Origin: Prochlorococcus sp. scB243_495L20
GTDB lineage: Bacteria; Cyanobacteriota; Cyanobacteriia; PCC-6307; Cyanobiaceae
Length of the DNA stretch: 64,000 nucleotides
NCBI GenBank assembly: GCA_000634215.1
Contig: JFLX01000090.1
Coordinates: forward strand, 27,394 to 91,393
Reading direction: 5' to 3'
Numbering within the stretch: the stretch's first letter is position 1; the number at the start of each line of letters is the position of its first letter. Under the pieces are notes generated by a model. The model saw only the letters and a program-made list of their open reading frames with translations. It did no database searches and was not told the origin of the DNA. Below, in pieces: positions 47,734-56,336 of this stretch. The translations under genes and the position numbers were made by a program.

Positions 47734-48188
47734 GAAAAAAATTATATTTGGCTAATCCATATGGATTTTCACAACAAACTAAAACCCTTTTACATGAATT
47801 TATTCAAATCTTCAATGATTTAAATGTAGAAGTATTTGAACCTTTTGAGAGAGCAAAACGATTAATACAACAAGAAAGTGAGTGGGCATATGAGGTTGCA
47901 AAAAGTAATTTAATTGATTTAAAAGAATGTGATTGTATTTTTGCGATTGTTAATGGAAATCCACCAGATGAAGGGGTAATGATTGAATTAGGTATCGCAA
48001 TTGCTTTAAAAAAGGAAATCTTTTTATTCAGGGATGATTTTAGAAATTGTGCTGATAGCAATCAATACCCGTTGAACCTCATGTTATTTCTTGGACTGCC
48101 TAAAGATAATTGGGAAAAATATTATTTTGAATCATTACAAGATATAAAAAGTAATAAAAAAAGATTTGTGGAGTGGGCTGAAAATTAG
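47730..48188 (+). CDS. Nucleoside 2-deoxyribosyltransferase-like protein
   Basis: A 152-residue protein with the family opening KLYLANPYGFS and the ECDCIFAIVNGNPPDEGVMIELGIAIAL region (read in parts), where the Glu in DEGxxxELG is the expected nucleophile that attacks the deoxyribosyl C1'. Such enzymes swap bases between deoxynucleosides or hydrolyse them. It starts at a TTG overlapping the stop of the phosphoribosyltransferase by four bases (TTGA). The two enzymes together suggest base salvage from deoxynucleosides. Confidence 0.8.
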   Translation: MRKKLYLANPYGFSQQTKTLLHEFIQIFNDLNVEVFEPFERAKRLIQQESEWAYEVAKSNLIDLKECDCIFAIVNGNPPDEGVMIELGIAIALKKEIFLFRDDFRNCADSNQYPLNLMLFLGLPKDNWEKYYFESLQDIKSNKKRFVEWAEN

Positions 48189-48274
48189 CCAAATAAACAG
48201 TCAATACACAAGTAGAAGTTTTAAGTTTGAATATATCTTTTGAAGTGCTAGAATAAGTTTTTATTTAGAAAATT

Positions 48275-48451
48275 TTGACACAAGTTACAGTAGGAGAGAA
48301 CGAGGGAATTGAATCTGCCCTTAGAAGATTTAAGAGACAAGTATCTAAATCTGGAATCTTTGCAGATTTAAAAAGACTTAGGCATCATGAAACGCCTATT
48401 GAAAAATACAAAAGAAAATTGCAACAGAGAAGAAAAGCGAGAAGAAGATAA
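48275..48451 (+). CDS. rpsU: 30S ribosomal protein S21
   Basis: A 58-residue, very basic protein with the S21 pattern: [20 protein letters not shown], then [20 protein letters not shown] and a terminal Arg/Lys tail. It starts at TTG (48275), and no ATG lies within the conserved region. S21 sits near the anti-Shine-Dalgarno end of 16S RNA. The gene follows the deoxyribosyltransferase by 86 bases. Confidence 0.93.
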
Positions 48452-48520
48452 TCTCCTAAAACTTTTAAAATTCTTTTTATTTTAATTATATTTATTTCTC
48501 TAGAGGTTAAAAAAATTTAA

Positions 48521-48832
48521 CTATTTAAGCTTTTTAATCTTCTTAACAAGATTTATTCCAACTCCTGACACAGCTAGAAGATCTTTTTCATCTGCAGCGA
48601 TAACTGCTTTTGTTGTTTTAAATCCAGCCTCATATAAAGCTTTTGCGCTTTTAGCTCCAACACCTGGAAGTGTAGTCAAAGTTTCAATATTTTTCTTAGA
48701 ATTGGCTGCCTTGGTTTTTGTTTTTGTTTTTGCAGACTTTGCTGCTTTTTTTTCTTTCTTTAAAGGAGTTTCAGGAGTTACTGCACTTTTAAATAAAATT
48801 AATTTTAGTTTGCTGAGAAATTTAGAAATCAT
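48521..48832 (-). CDS. Helix-hairpin-helix protein, 103 aa
   Basis: The N-terminal half is a lysine/alanine-rich basic stretch (KKEKKAAKSAKTKTKTKAANSKK, read in parts) with histone-like composition. The C-terminal half has two helix-hairpin-helix motifs, TLPGVGAKSAKALYEAGFKT and AVSGVGINLVKKIKKL (read in parts), as found in DNA-binding proteins. It probably binds DNA without sequence preference. Convergent with rpsU. Confidence 0.75.
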   Translation of the reverse strand: MISKFLSKLKLILFKSAVTPETPLKKEKKAAKSAKTKTKTKAANSKKNIETLTTLPGVGAKSAKALYEAGFKTTKAVIAADEKDLLAVSGVGINLVKKIKKLK

Positions 48833-49098
48833 TGCAATATATAAGTAATAAAATTATACTTTCAATTTAATAGTATCAAATTACAGAGGAATAAATAACA
48901 AGACAATGACTAATTGAATAGAAATAATTTATTTACAATTATATAAAGACACACATTTAATACTTATGCAAGGTTACAAGCAATTGGATGGAATTCTTAA
49001 TTATTTTAAAAACTAAAAAAAGATAGTATGTATATCCAAAATTTAAAGGTTTTTATTAATAGTAAAGATAAAATCTTATTAGAGAACAGATCATAAAA

Positions 49099-49695
49099 AT
49101 GAAGCTTATTTTTATAAGTGGACCTTCAGGAAGCGGGAAAACAACTTTATCAAATCAAATAATTAAAAAAAATAAAAATGGTATTGTGTTAAGTACCGAC
49201 AATTACTATAAGACAGGGTTACTAAGTAAATTACTACCAAAATTTGTAGAAGGTTTTTTTGATAGAAGTATTAGTTTTAATAAAAAACTATTCAAAAAAG
49301 ATTTTGATTTTATCTATAAGAATGGGATTTCAATCTGTGATCGTTATTATAATTTCGAAAAGAAAACAAGCCAAAATATTTTGAACGAAAAAAATAATAT
49401 TAGTTTTTTAATTGTTGAGGGTATATTTGCTAAAGAATTCTCAAACACTTTAAACAATAAGGATTATATTTTTTTAGAAATAAAAACTAAAAAAATTGAG
49501 TGCATGAAAAGAGTTGTCCAAAGAGATATGAAAGAAAGGGGGAAGGATAAAAAAAATGCTGAGAATGATTTCTTAAAATCATGGAACATCTATTACGAAA
49601 AATTGAACCCTAATAGCATAAAAAATAATACAAATAAATTCATTATTGAAAAAAACACTGATATAGATCACATTCTGAAAAAATTATTTAATTAA
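49099..49695 (+). CDS. Uridine kinase-like P-loop kinase
   Basis: A 198-residue kinase with Walker A GPSGSGKTT at residues 8-16, followed by LSTDNYYKTG, where uridine kinases have the DSFYxxL substrate site. VEGIFA near 118 and RVVQRDMKERGKD near 147 complete the fold. It is a member of the uridine/phosphoribulokinase group but divergent. Its 3' end overlaps the convergent oxidoreductase gene by 12 bases. Confidence 0.75.
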   Translation: MKLIFISGPSGSGKTTLSNQIIKKNKNGIVLSTDNYYKTGLLSKLLPKFVEGFFDRSISFNKKLFKKDFDFIYKNGISICDRYYNFEKKTSQNILNEKNNISFLIVEGIFAKEFSNTLNNKDYIFLEIKTKKIECMKRVVQRDMKERGKDKKNAENDFLKSWNIYYEKLNPNSIKNNTNKFIIEKNTDIDHILKKLFN

Positions 49696-50850
49696 GTCTT
49701 TTAATTTTTTCTCTAATATTAAAGCACTTAAAATTGAGCCTTCAATTCTCCCAAATCCATCACCTTCAAACCAGTCACCACAAAATCCAATTCTATATTT
49801 TCTACTAAATTGTAAAGATAATGGTACGCCAAGGCCAGAAGGCTGTGAAGCGCTCCATTTCATAATAGATATTTTTTCATCAAAAGTTAATTTATGTACT
49901 ATGGAATTCCCTTCAAACAGTTTATTGAAATTTGTAATTATTTTATGTTTAAAAGATTTTTCATCTTTTGCAATTATATAAGAATTAATTAACTCTGCGT
50001 TTTTTGAATGTATTACAATCCCTAATTTATTATTATCTTGCAGCTGAAAAATAATTCTTTCAAATCTATATTTTTTTTCTAAATTATTTTTTAAATAAAA
50101 ATACCTTTGTTTTTTAGAATAATAATCTTTATAACTATAATTTTCATTTGTATAAATTAAAAAAGTTAACCTAGGAACAAATGTTTGTTCTTCTAAGCAA
50201 TTTAATAGTAAATCAATTTTTTTATCATTATTAATTGGAATAGCTTTTCTAAGCGGAATTTGATTTACGTTTAATATTTTCAAAGACCTCTTATGCAATA
50301 ACAAATTAGTGGAACAAATAAGATATTTAGACTTGAATTTGTCGCCATTTTTTGATGTTAGTAACCATTCCTTATCATTGAACTTCATATCAACAATTAA
50401 AGTTTCAAAGAAATAATCAATTTTCTCTTTTAAATTATTTGACTCAATTATTTTTTTCGATAATTCACTCATGGAATCTAAAGATGAATAATTAACCCCG
50501 CAAGAAAATTGAGATTTTTTTATGGTATCAAAATTAAAATCTTCATTTAGAAAAAATATATCTGAGTCGTCAATTTTTATATATTTATTTTCCAATAATT
50601 CATCAATATATCTTTTTAATAAAAGATTATTTTTACTGTTAGATATATTAAAATTCGGAGAACCATGGTTTAGTTTCCATCCTCTATTTTTTTTGCTTAT
50701 TCTTGTACTTGATCTCCCTCCAAGACCACGACCAATTTCAATTAAACCAACTTTTTTTGTAATATTATTTTTTAGATACTTCGAAGCAAAAACACATCCA
50801 GATATACCTCCACCAATTATTAATAAGTCATATGTAACATCACTTTTCAT
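49684..50850 (-). CDS. Renalase-like FAD-dependent amine oxidase family protein
   Basis: A 388-residue flavoprotein. The dinucleotide-binding motif GGGISGCVFASKYL lies at residues 13-26, GLGGRSSTR near 43 is the second FAD-contacting element, and CGDWFEG near the C-terminus (GFCGDWFEGDGFGRIEGSILSA, read in parts) closes the FAD site. This fits NAD(P)/FAD proteins of the renalase/amine oxidase group. Substrate unknown. It follows the MetF-like gene by 20 bases on the same strand. Confidence 0.75.
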   Translation of the reverse strand: MKSDVTYDLLIIGGGISGCVFASKYLKNNITKKVGLIEIGRGLGGRSSTRISKKNRGWKLNHGSPNFNISNSKNNLLLKRYIDELLENKYIKIDDSDIFFLNEDFNFDTIKKSQFSCGVNYSSLDSMSELSKKIIESNNLKEKIDYFFETLIVDMKFNDKEWLLTSKNGDKFKSKYLICSTNLLLHKRSLKILNVNQIPLRKAIPINNDKKIDLLLNCLEEQTFVPRLTFLIYTNENYSYKDYYSKKQRYFYLKNNLEKKYRFERIIFQLQDNNKLGIVIHSKNAELINSYIIAKDEKSFKHKIITNFNKLFEGNSIVHKLTFDEKISIMKWSASQPSGLGVPLSLQFSRKYRIGFCGDWFEGDGFGRIEGSILSALILEKKLKDLIK

Positions 50851-50870
50851 AGGTTTAATATTGACAGAAA

Positions 50871-51674
50871 TTATCTTTCATTTTCTAAAAAACTATAAAC
50901 TGAATCAAGTTTCTCTGATGATGAAAAATCAGATTCAATTACAGGAGTAATATTATTTTTTTTATAAAAACTAACTAAATCACTCGTAAAATCAAAAAAA
51001 TTATCTAAGGCAAATAAACACTTTTCTGATATGTATACCTCTTTCCAAGGACGAAATTTAAACCGCGCTATAAATTGTTTAGAAGGAATAAATAAACTTC
51101 CAAATAGATTTAATTTTTCATCTTTTGCTATTTTCTTGAGATAAGTCAACTCATTCTGAAGAACTTTAATATCTGTGCCATATTGAAACCAAATTGAATT
51201 TATTAATCCAGTCGAAATTTTTCTTTCGAACCTTTCTCTTTCCGAAGAAACATTAAAATATTTTTTCAAATATGGATTGTAAGCTATACCTAATTTAACT
51301 TTTAAATTTTTTTCTTTTTTTAAATAAGCTAATACATCAACTGAGTCAAAGTTTTTTTTCTTATTTGATCCCGATACAAGGAGAATTTCATAGTTTTTAT
51401 TAATTTGAGAATTTTTAACAAAATCAAAAAAATCCTGATACGATTTTTCTTTATTTTTTGAATATTGATGATAAAGACTATAGTGATAGGTCACATTAAA
51501 TTCATTAAAGTTTTTAGATATATATTTAATAGTTGAATTAAATAAATCCTTCTTTATAAGTCCTTTGCATGGAATATTGATATTTTTTATATTATTTAAT
51601 TTGCAGAAATTAAGTTTATTGTCTAACTGAGAAATATTTTTAAATGATAATTCGAATCTTATATTATTGTTCAT
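50871..51674 (-). CDS. MetF-like TIM-barrel protein, divergent
   Basis: A 267-residue soluble protein with a beta/alpha pattern: NVTYHYSLYHQY, EILLVSGSNKKK, KLGIAYNPYLKK, then ERFERKISTGLINSIWFQYGTD and NLFGSLFIPSK. The order of a strand with a conserved-type NP, a K-x-xxG-A/LI-x-x-IWFQ region and a following SLFIPS resembles methylenetetrahydrofolate reductase (MetF). The match is remote and the normal N-terminal Glu motif is missing. It is probably cotranscribed with the FAD protein downstream. Confidence 0.5.
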   Translation of the reverse strand: MNNNIRFELSFKNISQLDNKLNFCKLNNIKNINIPCKGLIKKDLFNSTIKYISKNFNEFNVTYHYSLYHQYSKNKEKSYQDFFDFVKNSQINKNYEILLVSGSNKKKNFDSVDVLAYLKKEKNLKVKLGIAYNPYLKKYFNVSSERERFERKISTGLINSIWFQYGTDIKVLQNELTYLKKIAKDEKLNLFGSLFIPSKQFIARFKFRPWKEVYISEKCLFALDNFFDFTSDLVSFYKKNNITPVIESDFSSSEKLDSVYSFLENER

Positions 51675-51711
51675 TATTTAATTTAGTAGTCAAATTTAAT
51701 CAATCAACATA

Positions 51712-51945
51712 TTAACGAAAACAAGCATCTGCTACGATTCTTATTTTGGAAGTCGTCTTTTTATTCTTAGCCTTTAGAAAATAACTAGGGGAAATCTCTA
51801 ATGCAGCTTTTAAAGAAATTTTATCTTCTGCAGATTTTGCAATAATTTGATTGAAACATTTCCAATTTTCTGGTTTTACAAAACCGGGCCATGATAAATA
51901 AAGACCTACGAAAATCCCGAAAAATAAAAATAAAAAAAACCTCAT
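51712..51945 (-). CDS. Membrane-anchored or secreted small protein, 77 aa
   Basis: An N-terminal hydrophobic segment (MRFFLFLFFGIFVGLYLSWPG, in parts) can act as a signal peptide or anchor. The rest is polar with two cysteines (WKCFNQII, ADACFR) and a Lys-rich middle. The Cys pair suggests a disulfide outside the cytoplasm. It lies upstream of the MetF-like gene on the same strand with a gap of 37 bases. No family recognised. Confidence 0.55.
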   Translation of the reverse strand: MRFFLFLFFGIFVGLYLSWPGFVKPENWKCFNQIIAKSAEDKISLKAALEISPSYFLKAKNKKTTSKIRIVADACFR

Positions 51946-52109
51946 AACAAATAAAATACTTAATTTTAGTTATTAAAAAAACCACAATTCAATTGTATTG
52001 GAAAATAATTAATAAATTATTTCCTTTCTTCTTATGGCAGATATTTAATCCATGAAAGATTTTCATGAACTCTAGAGGTTAGAATATCAAAAATGTATTA
52101 TTTTAGAAT

Positions 52110-52514
52110 ATGGCTAGCCAGGATTATCTAATTGCAATAGCTTTAATAGAGCAAAACCTTGTTAGAGCAATGCCTCTTGGAGGTAAAGAAATTAAAGATA
52201 ATTTAGAGGAATCAGAAAATTTCAAGAAACTTGGAGAAGAGGTAATTTTAAATCTTCTAATGAGAGTGTTTCAAAGAAGTGATGAAGGTTCTTTAAAAAG
52301 GGCTTCTGAAGAAAAAGGTTTGCTCCTGGTTCATATGCATCCTAAAAGAATGCAGAAAGAGCTTCCATTTATTAAATCTGAATGGATAAGAGACGGAGAT
52401 ACACAACAATTTCTAAAATACCTTGGCAATCTCTCAAAAGAAGTATGGACTGCATCATTCGTAAAATATAAAGGGATTGAATTTACTTCGATCTCGAAGA
52501 ATGATGAGATCTAA
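52110..52514 (+). CDS. Conserved unknown soluble protein, 134 aa
   Basis: Helical soluble protein opening MASQDYLIAIALIEQNLVRA, with HMHPKRMQKELPFIKSEWI near 80 and LGNLSKEVWTASFVKY near 108. No domain is recognised. An inverted repeat, CATGAAA at 52051-52057 and TTTCATG at 52061-52067, lies about 45 bases upstream of its start and could be a regulatory site. Convergent with the S51 peptidase. Confidence 0.65.
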   Translation: MASQDYLIAIALIEQNLVRAMPLGGKEIKDNLEESENFKKLGEEVILNLLMRVFQRSDEGSLKRASEEKGLLLVHMHPKRMQKELPFIKSEWIRDGDTQQFLKYLGNLSKEVWTASFVKYKGIEFTSISKNDEI

Positions 52515-52537
52515 AATATATTAATTATATTTTCTTT

Positions 52538-53218
52538 TCAAAGAATTTCTTTCTTTACAATATTATTTTCCCTAGTGACTCTAAAACACTTTCTGCCATT
52601 ACCAAAATCAATTGAGGAATAGTCAAATTCATTTTTAATATGCAAGGCACAATTGCCCTCAATACATATACAAGATTCAATAATTTCTCTCTTAATAACA
52701 TCATTAACGTAAGGTTCCCTCTCTTTCTCTTCATCGAAATGCGGGCAGGCAATACCCTCAACTATGCCTAAGCAATCAATTATTGCTAATTCTTTAGCAT
52801 AAGAATCAGTTATCCCTTTATCAAACCAACAAATAGCCCCAGCACTTACACCACTCATTACAATTCCTTTTTCATAAGCATTTCTCAAAATTTCATGTAA
52901 ATTCCATTCTTTCCAAACAGCTAACATACTTTTTGTATTTCCTCCGCCAACATAAATGATGTCTTGAGTTAAAACTTTCTCTTCTAAGTTTTCTGTTCTA
53001 GAAAAGAAATCAATATGGCTTGTTATACAATCAAGTTTGGTAAATGCTCTATAAAAATTAAGTTTGTACAAATTACTATCACCAGATGCTGTTGGAATAA
53101 AGCAGATTTTAGGCCTTTTTTTATAACTTAAAGAAACTATATATTTTTCAATTTCAAGTGACCCTAACGAACGTCCAAACCCGCCTCCCCCAATTGCGAC
53201 TATATTTCTACTAGGCAT
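52538..53218 (-). CDS. Peptidase S51 family protein (dipeptidase E-like)
   Basis: A serine peptidase of the S51 family, which includes dipeptidase E and cyanophycinase. The nucleophile Ser125 sits in GVSAGAICW, and an earlier IYVGGGNT segment (near 88-95) supplies the oxyanion region. A terminal His is likely in ACPHFDEE near 160. At 226 residues it matches dipeptidase E rather than the longer cyanophycinase. The short gap to the divergent GNAT gene hints at a shared control region. Confidence 0.82.
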   Translation of the reverse strand: MPSRNIVAIGGGGFGRSLGSLEIEKYIVSLSYKKRPKICFIPTASGDSNLYKLNFYRAFTKLDCITSHIDFFSRTENLEEKVLTQDIIYVGGGNTKSMLAVWKEWNLHEILRNAYEKGIVMSGVSAGAICWFDKGITDSYAKELAIIDCLGIVEGIACPHFDEEKEREPYVNDVIKREIIESCICIEGNCALHIKNEFDYSSIDFGNGRKCFRVTRENNIVKKEIL

Positions 53219-53238
53219 ATTAAATAAAAGATTTGTAT

Positions 53239-53709
53239 ATGAATTTAAGACAAATTACCATAAAAGATCAACTGGAATTAAAGAAGGTTTATTTTGATTC
53301 AATACAATCTTTAGATGAAAAAATTTATAGTCAAGAACAGAAAAGAGCCTGGTCAAGCCAAGCTTGGAATAACCCAAATTTTGATAAGTCAATAATTAAA
53401 GGAAAAGGATGGCTTATAAGCAAACAAGGAATTATTATTTCTTTTGCCACAAGATATCCCACCGATAGAATTGCGCTATTTTACTGTAAAGGTAAATTCC
53501 AAAGAAAAGGCTACGGTTCTAAGTTACTTCACAAATTAGAAGATGAAGCAAAGAAAGAAGGCTTAGACTCTCTTTATACTGAAGCGAGCTTAATAAGTTA
53601 TGAATTATTTCTTAAAAATGAATGGAAAATTTTACGTAAAGAAAAAGTAATTATAAATAATATTTTTTTTGAAAGATATAAAATGACTAAAATCATTAAA
53701 ATTAATTAA
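53239..53709 (+). CDS. GNAT-family N-acetyltransferase
   Basis: A 156-residue GNAT protein. The acetyl-CoA loop is QRKGYGSKLLHKLE near residues 94-107 (Q/R-x-x-G-x-G/A), preceded by the strand IALFYCKGKF. It starts at ATG 53239; a TTG two codons upstream is also possible. Substrate unknown. It lies divergent from the S51 peptidase and upstream of a membrane protein gene with a 10-base gap. Confidence 0.82.
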   Translation: MNLRQITIKDQLELKKVYFDSIQSLDEKIYSQEQKRAWSSQAWNNPNFDKSIIKGKGWLISKQGIIISFATRYPTDRIALFYCKGKFQRKGYGSKLLHKLEDEAKKEGLDSLYTEASLISYELFLKNEWKILRKEKVIINNIFFERYKMTKIIKIN

Positions 53710-53719
53710 TTAATTAATA

Positions 53720-54043
53720 ATGTCTGGGAAAAGCAAGGAATTAATTCTGATTCAAAGGGTTCTAATTTGGGCGTTATACTTTTTTTCAGGATTTGTACTT
53801 TATTCAAAACAAGGCATTTTGCCTTCATTGATAATAACTTTCTCAAGAATTATGTATCCACTATCTATTTTTTGGTTACAAATAAGAATTAAAAAAAGAA
53901 CCAATTTTCTACCTATTGATTCAAAAATGACAACTTCGCAATTGTGGTTCAATTTATTACCCGTTATTGCATCTCTATTAACTGTAATTTTTTCTTTAAC
54001 TAATTCTTCTTTATATATCCTAGAAAAATTTATTAACTTTTAA
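53720..54043 (+). CDS. Unknown multi-helix membrane protein, 107 aa
   Basis: Three helices are visible at about 14-28, 33-52 and 75-94, with a basic loop RIKKRTNF between the second and third. No motif is recognised. It starts 10 bases after the GNAT gene, so the two may be cotranscribed. Confidence 0.55.
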   Translation: MSGKSKELILIQRVLIWALYFFSGFVLYSKQGILPSLIITFSRIMYPLSIFWLQIRIKKRTNFLPIDSKMTTSQLWFNLLPVIASLLTVIFSLTNSSLYILEKFINF

Positions 54044-54157
54044 ATAAATTAATTATTATCTATTAAACTTAGAAATTTCTCTCATAAAAAACATAATGTA
54101 AAGAAAATTGTCTTTTACTTATTTTTGTTTAAATTTTAAATAGTGATCAATAAAATC

Positions 54158-54307
54158 ATGAAAAATATTTCATTAAAGGGAAATATTAATTTTGATAAAA
54201 AAAAAGATATAAATGAATATGAATTATTCTCTTTAAAAATCACAGATAGTTTATATAAAAAAGATATTGGAAAATTCCTTGAGACTCTCTCTTCACACTT
54301 TATTTAG
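54158..54307 (+). CDS. Small unknown soluble protein, 49 aa
   Basis: A frame from the ATG at 54158 encoding a short charged protein (GNINFDKKKDINEYELFSLKI, in parts) with no helix in the membrane. No ribosome site is strong. It may be real but the composition is what AT-rich DNA gives by chance. Confidence 0.35.
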   Translation: MKNISLKGNINFDKKKDINEYELFSLKITDSLYKKDIGKFLETLSSHFI

Positions 54308-54399
54308 GCAAATATTCTTTTTCTGATCTTCAAATTCAAACAGTCCCATTAATAAATAAGTATTTGAGGGATAATAAGTAAAAACTTAAGAATACTAAA

Positions 54400-54717
54400 A
54401 TGCAATTATTTCTTGCTGACTGCCAATTTCCAGATATTGAGAATCAAGTAAAAGCTTATCAATTATTTGTAGAAGCTTGGGATAAAGGTGAAATTGCAAA
54501 ATCAGATAAAACAGATAAGTTTGAGATGTTGTTTAGAGTTCATGCTCCAGGGGAGGGTAGAGTAGTTTGTTTATGTAAGGCTGAGAGTGATAAAGAAATT
54601 TTCGAGCATTTTGCTCCATGGAGAGCCAAATTTGGCATTCATATGGAATTTACACCCGTAATAAGTTGTCAAAATATTGTTGATTACCATAAAGATTTGT
54701 TCAAAACTTTAGGATAA
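54400..54717 (+). CDS. DUF3303 family protein
   Basis: A 105-residue soluble protein. The central VHAPGEGRVVCLCKAES and HFAPWRAKFGIHMEFTPV segments fit DUF3303, a small alpha/beta family found in bacteria including cyanobacteria. Two cysteines in the CLC element could bind a metal or be redox-active, but nothing shows this. Function unknown. Confidence 0.7.
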   Translation: MQLFLADCQFPDIENQVKAYQLFVEAWDKGEIAKSDKTDKFEMLFRVHAPGEGRVVCLCKAESDKEIFEHFAPWRAKFGIHMEFTPVISCQNIVDYHKDLFKTLG

Positions 54718-54740
54718 TTAGCTTAAATCTAAAATTTATC

Positions 54741-54920
54741 GTGATTAAACCTTTTTCAAATCTTATTTATAAAAAAAAAGATAGAAATTTTCCTTCTCAA
54801 AAAAATAAGCTTAATAAAGAAGAAAACGTCAAATCTAAACCATTAATAATATTTGGTTTTATCATCTCACTAACTTCCATCTTTTTACTTTTATTCACCA
54901 TTAATAATAAGTTTGGATGA
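54741..54920 (+). CDS. Small membrane protein, GTG start, 59 aa
   Basis: Begins at GTG 54741. The N-terminal 33 residues are basic and polar (YKKKDRNFPSQKNKLNKEENVK in parts), and a single helix follows at about 35-53 (PLIIFGFIISLTSIFLLLFTI in parts). This topology is typical of small picocyanobacterial proteins. The DUF3303 gene is 23 bases upstream. Function unknown. Confidence 0.5.
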   Translation: MIKPFSNLIYKKKDRNFPSQKNKLNKEENVKSKPLIIFGFIISLTSIFLLLFTINNKFG

Positions 54921-54989
54921 TATATGAGTAATTAGAACTATTACTTAAGAACAATTATGTTCTATTATTAATTAAAAATAAATAAGTAA

Positions 54990-55106
54990 ATGGCTTTTAA
55001 TGAAGGAGGAATGGCATCGGGCCTTCTTATCATCGCAGTATCAATAGTTTTTGCTGCCGGGTTTGGATTTTTAGTCTTGCATTTTGTTCCAGGAACTCCG
55101 TTCTAG
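54990..55106 (+). CDS. Small membrane peptide, 38 aa
   Basis: Starts at ATG 54990. A short N-terminus (MAFNEGGMAS) is followed by one glycine-rich helix (GLLIIAVSIVFAAGFGFLVL) and a HFVPGTPF end. The composition resembles small photosystem or NDH subunits, but I cannot match it to a named one. A GGAGG lies 1 base before an internal ATG at codon 8, too close to act as its ribosome site. Confidence 0.6.
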   Translation: MAFNEGGMASGLLIIAVSIVFAAGFGFLVLHFVPGTPF

Positions 55107-55137
55107 GTTATCCAACTTAATTTTATTCAAAAATCTC

Positions 55138-55407
55138 TTAAACATTAACGGTTTCTAAATCCTGCATTTGATTATCATCAGAATTTGATTTCTTCTTTAA
55201 TCGATAGGCATAAATTAAAGATCCTAAAGCTACGGTACTTGAGGCAAAAATCCCTGATATAAGTATCAAGGCAAAAAGACCTCCTATTAGTCCTCCTTTT
55301 AATCTAAGCAAATTTGATTTAATTAAAAGTATTGATAGAAAAACAATAGTAGCTCTAAGTGAAGAGATTTTCAAAAAAGTAAATGGATAAAAAGGATTTA
55401 ACAACAT
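55138..55407 (-). CDS. Unknown two-helix membrane protein, 89 aa
   Basis: Hydrophobic segments at about residues 18-30 and 38-66, separated by SNLLRLKGG, and a polar acidic tail (KKKSNSDDNQMQDLETVNV in parts). The GGLIGGLFALILISGIFAS stretch is a well-formed helix. No family assigned. Convergent with the 38-residue gene upstream. Confidence 0.55.
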   Translation of the reverse strand: MLLNPFYPFTFLKISSLRATIVFLSILLIKSNLLRLKGGLIGGLFALILISGIFASSTVALGSLIYAYRLKKKSNSDDNQMQDLETVNV

Positions 55408-55463
55408 TTCTTTGGGGGAATATGATTTTCATTTATTCTAAAAATAATTTTAAAAAACTGCAT

Positions 55464-55487
55464 AAAAAAAGACTCTAATGAGTCTTT
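55464..55487 (-). terminator. Terminator of the 45-residue gene
   Basis: AAAGACTC (55468-55475) pairs with GAGTCTTT (55480-55487) around a TAAT loop, and on the minus strand this stem is followed by a T run (complement of 55464-55470). It ends the minus-strand transcript of the gene at 55512-55649. Confidence 0.75.
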
Positions 55488-55511
55488 TAAGTCTATACTA
55501 AAATTGATGGT

Positions 55512-55649
55512 TTATGCATCAGGGTCAAAATTCTTTAGGTTTGGACCTGCCACAAGACCAACAAGACCAAAAAGGACTAAAGAACCAATTCCAAAGCCTG
55601 CTGCCCATGGATTGAACCCACCTAAAGCAAAAGAAGCTAATAAATTCAT
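55512..55649 (-). CDS. Small glycine-rich membrane protein, 45 aa
   Basis: ATG at 55649. One glycine-rich hydrophobic helix (PWAAGFGIGSLVLFGLVGLVAG in parts) lies between MNLLASFALGGFN and the polar end PNLKNFDPDA. The minus strand is preferred to the overlapping plus-strand frame because it has a normal membrane-protein layout and a proper terminator 25 bases after its stop. No family recognised, although size and design recall small photosystem-associated proteins. Confidence 0.65.
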   Translation of the reverse strand: MNLLASFALGGFNPWAAGFGIGSLVLFGLVGLVAGPNLKNFDPDA

Positions 55650-55848
55650 GATTTTAAAACATAATATCTTCGAGATAGCATACAGATTTTTATGAAAAAT
55701 ATAACTATATTGAGACATTTCTTCGTAATTATTAGAAATGTTTAACTATCCCTCATATAAGAAATCCACAAAATTTTTATTATTTGTTTTATTATCGAGT
55801 CATCACTATTTTGTTGGTGCACTCTAAGTCCATCAAAAGTTTTTTTTA

Positions 55849-56229
55849 ATGACTTCCAACTATACCTTTATTTATGATGGGGAATGCCCATTTTGCAACC
55901 ATTTTGCTGAGCTCCTTGAGATCAAAAGCAAGATGAAAAATATTAAAATTCTTGATGGTCGTAAAAATTTAACTCTAATTAAATCCCTCCTAGAGAAAGG
56001 TTATGACTTAGATAAAGGAGCTATTCTTTTGAAAGATGAAGACATCTTTCATGGGGCAAATGCAATTAATACTATTTGCAAACAGATAAAGAAACCTTCA
56101 AGTAGTTTACTTTTGTTACTCTCTAGCGTGTTTAAATCAAATAAACGAACAAATTTAATATTTCCTTTACTTGTCAGAGCTAGAAGATTCGCATTGATAT
56201 CAAAAGGTATATCAATATCCTTAGTTTAA
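55849..56229 (+). CDS. DCC-type thiol-disulfide oxidoreductase (DUF393)
   Basis: A 126-residue protein whose N-terminus FIYDGECPFCNHF carries the DGxCPxC motif (Cys13, Cys16) of the DCC/DUF393 family. A thioredoxin-like fold follows, with a GANAINTICK segment near 75 typical of the family. It probably performs thiol-disulfide exchange; partner unknown. No membrane segment is clear. Confidence 0.82.
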   Translation: MTSNYTFIYDGECPFCNHFAELLEIKSKMKNIKILDGRKNLTLIKSLLEKGYDLDKGAILLKDEDIFHGANAINTICKQIKKPSSSLLLLLSSVFKSNKRTNLIFPLLVRARRFALISKGISISLV

Positions 56230-56336
56230 AAGTAAAAACTTTCTAAATATTAAATAACATATTTATAAGCTTCTGTATCAATAACTGATAATTGATTAAT
56301 TCTTAGCTAGAACTAGTTTATAACAAAAAGTATTAA

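Noticed and set aside
55504..55695. Plus-strand frame of 63 codons
   Set aside because: It overlaps a minus-strand small membrane gene that has a clear helix and its own terminator; the plus-strand product is Pro/Arg/Lys-rich and looks like an antisense shadow.
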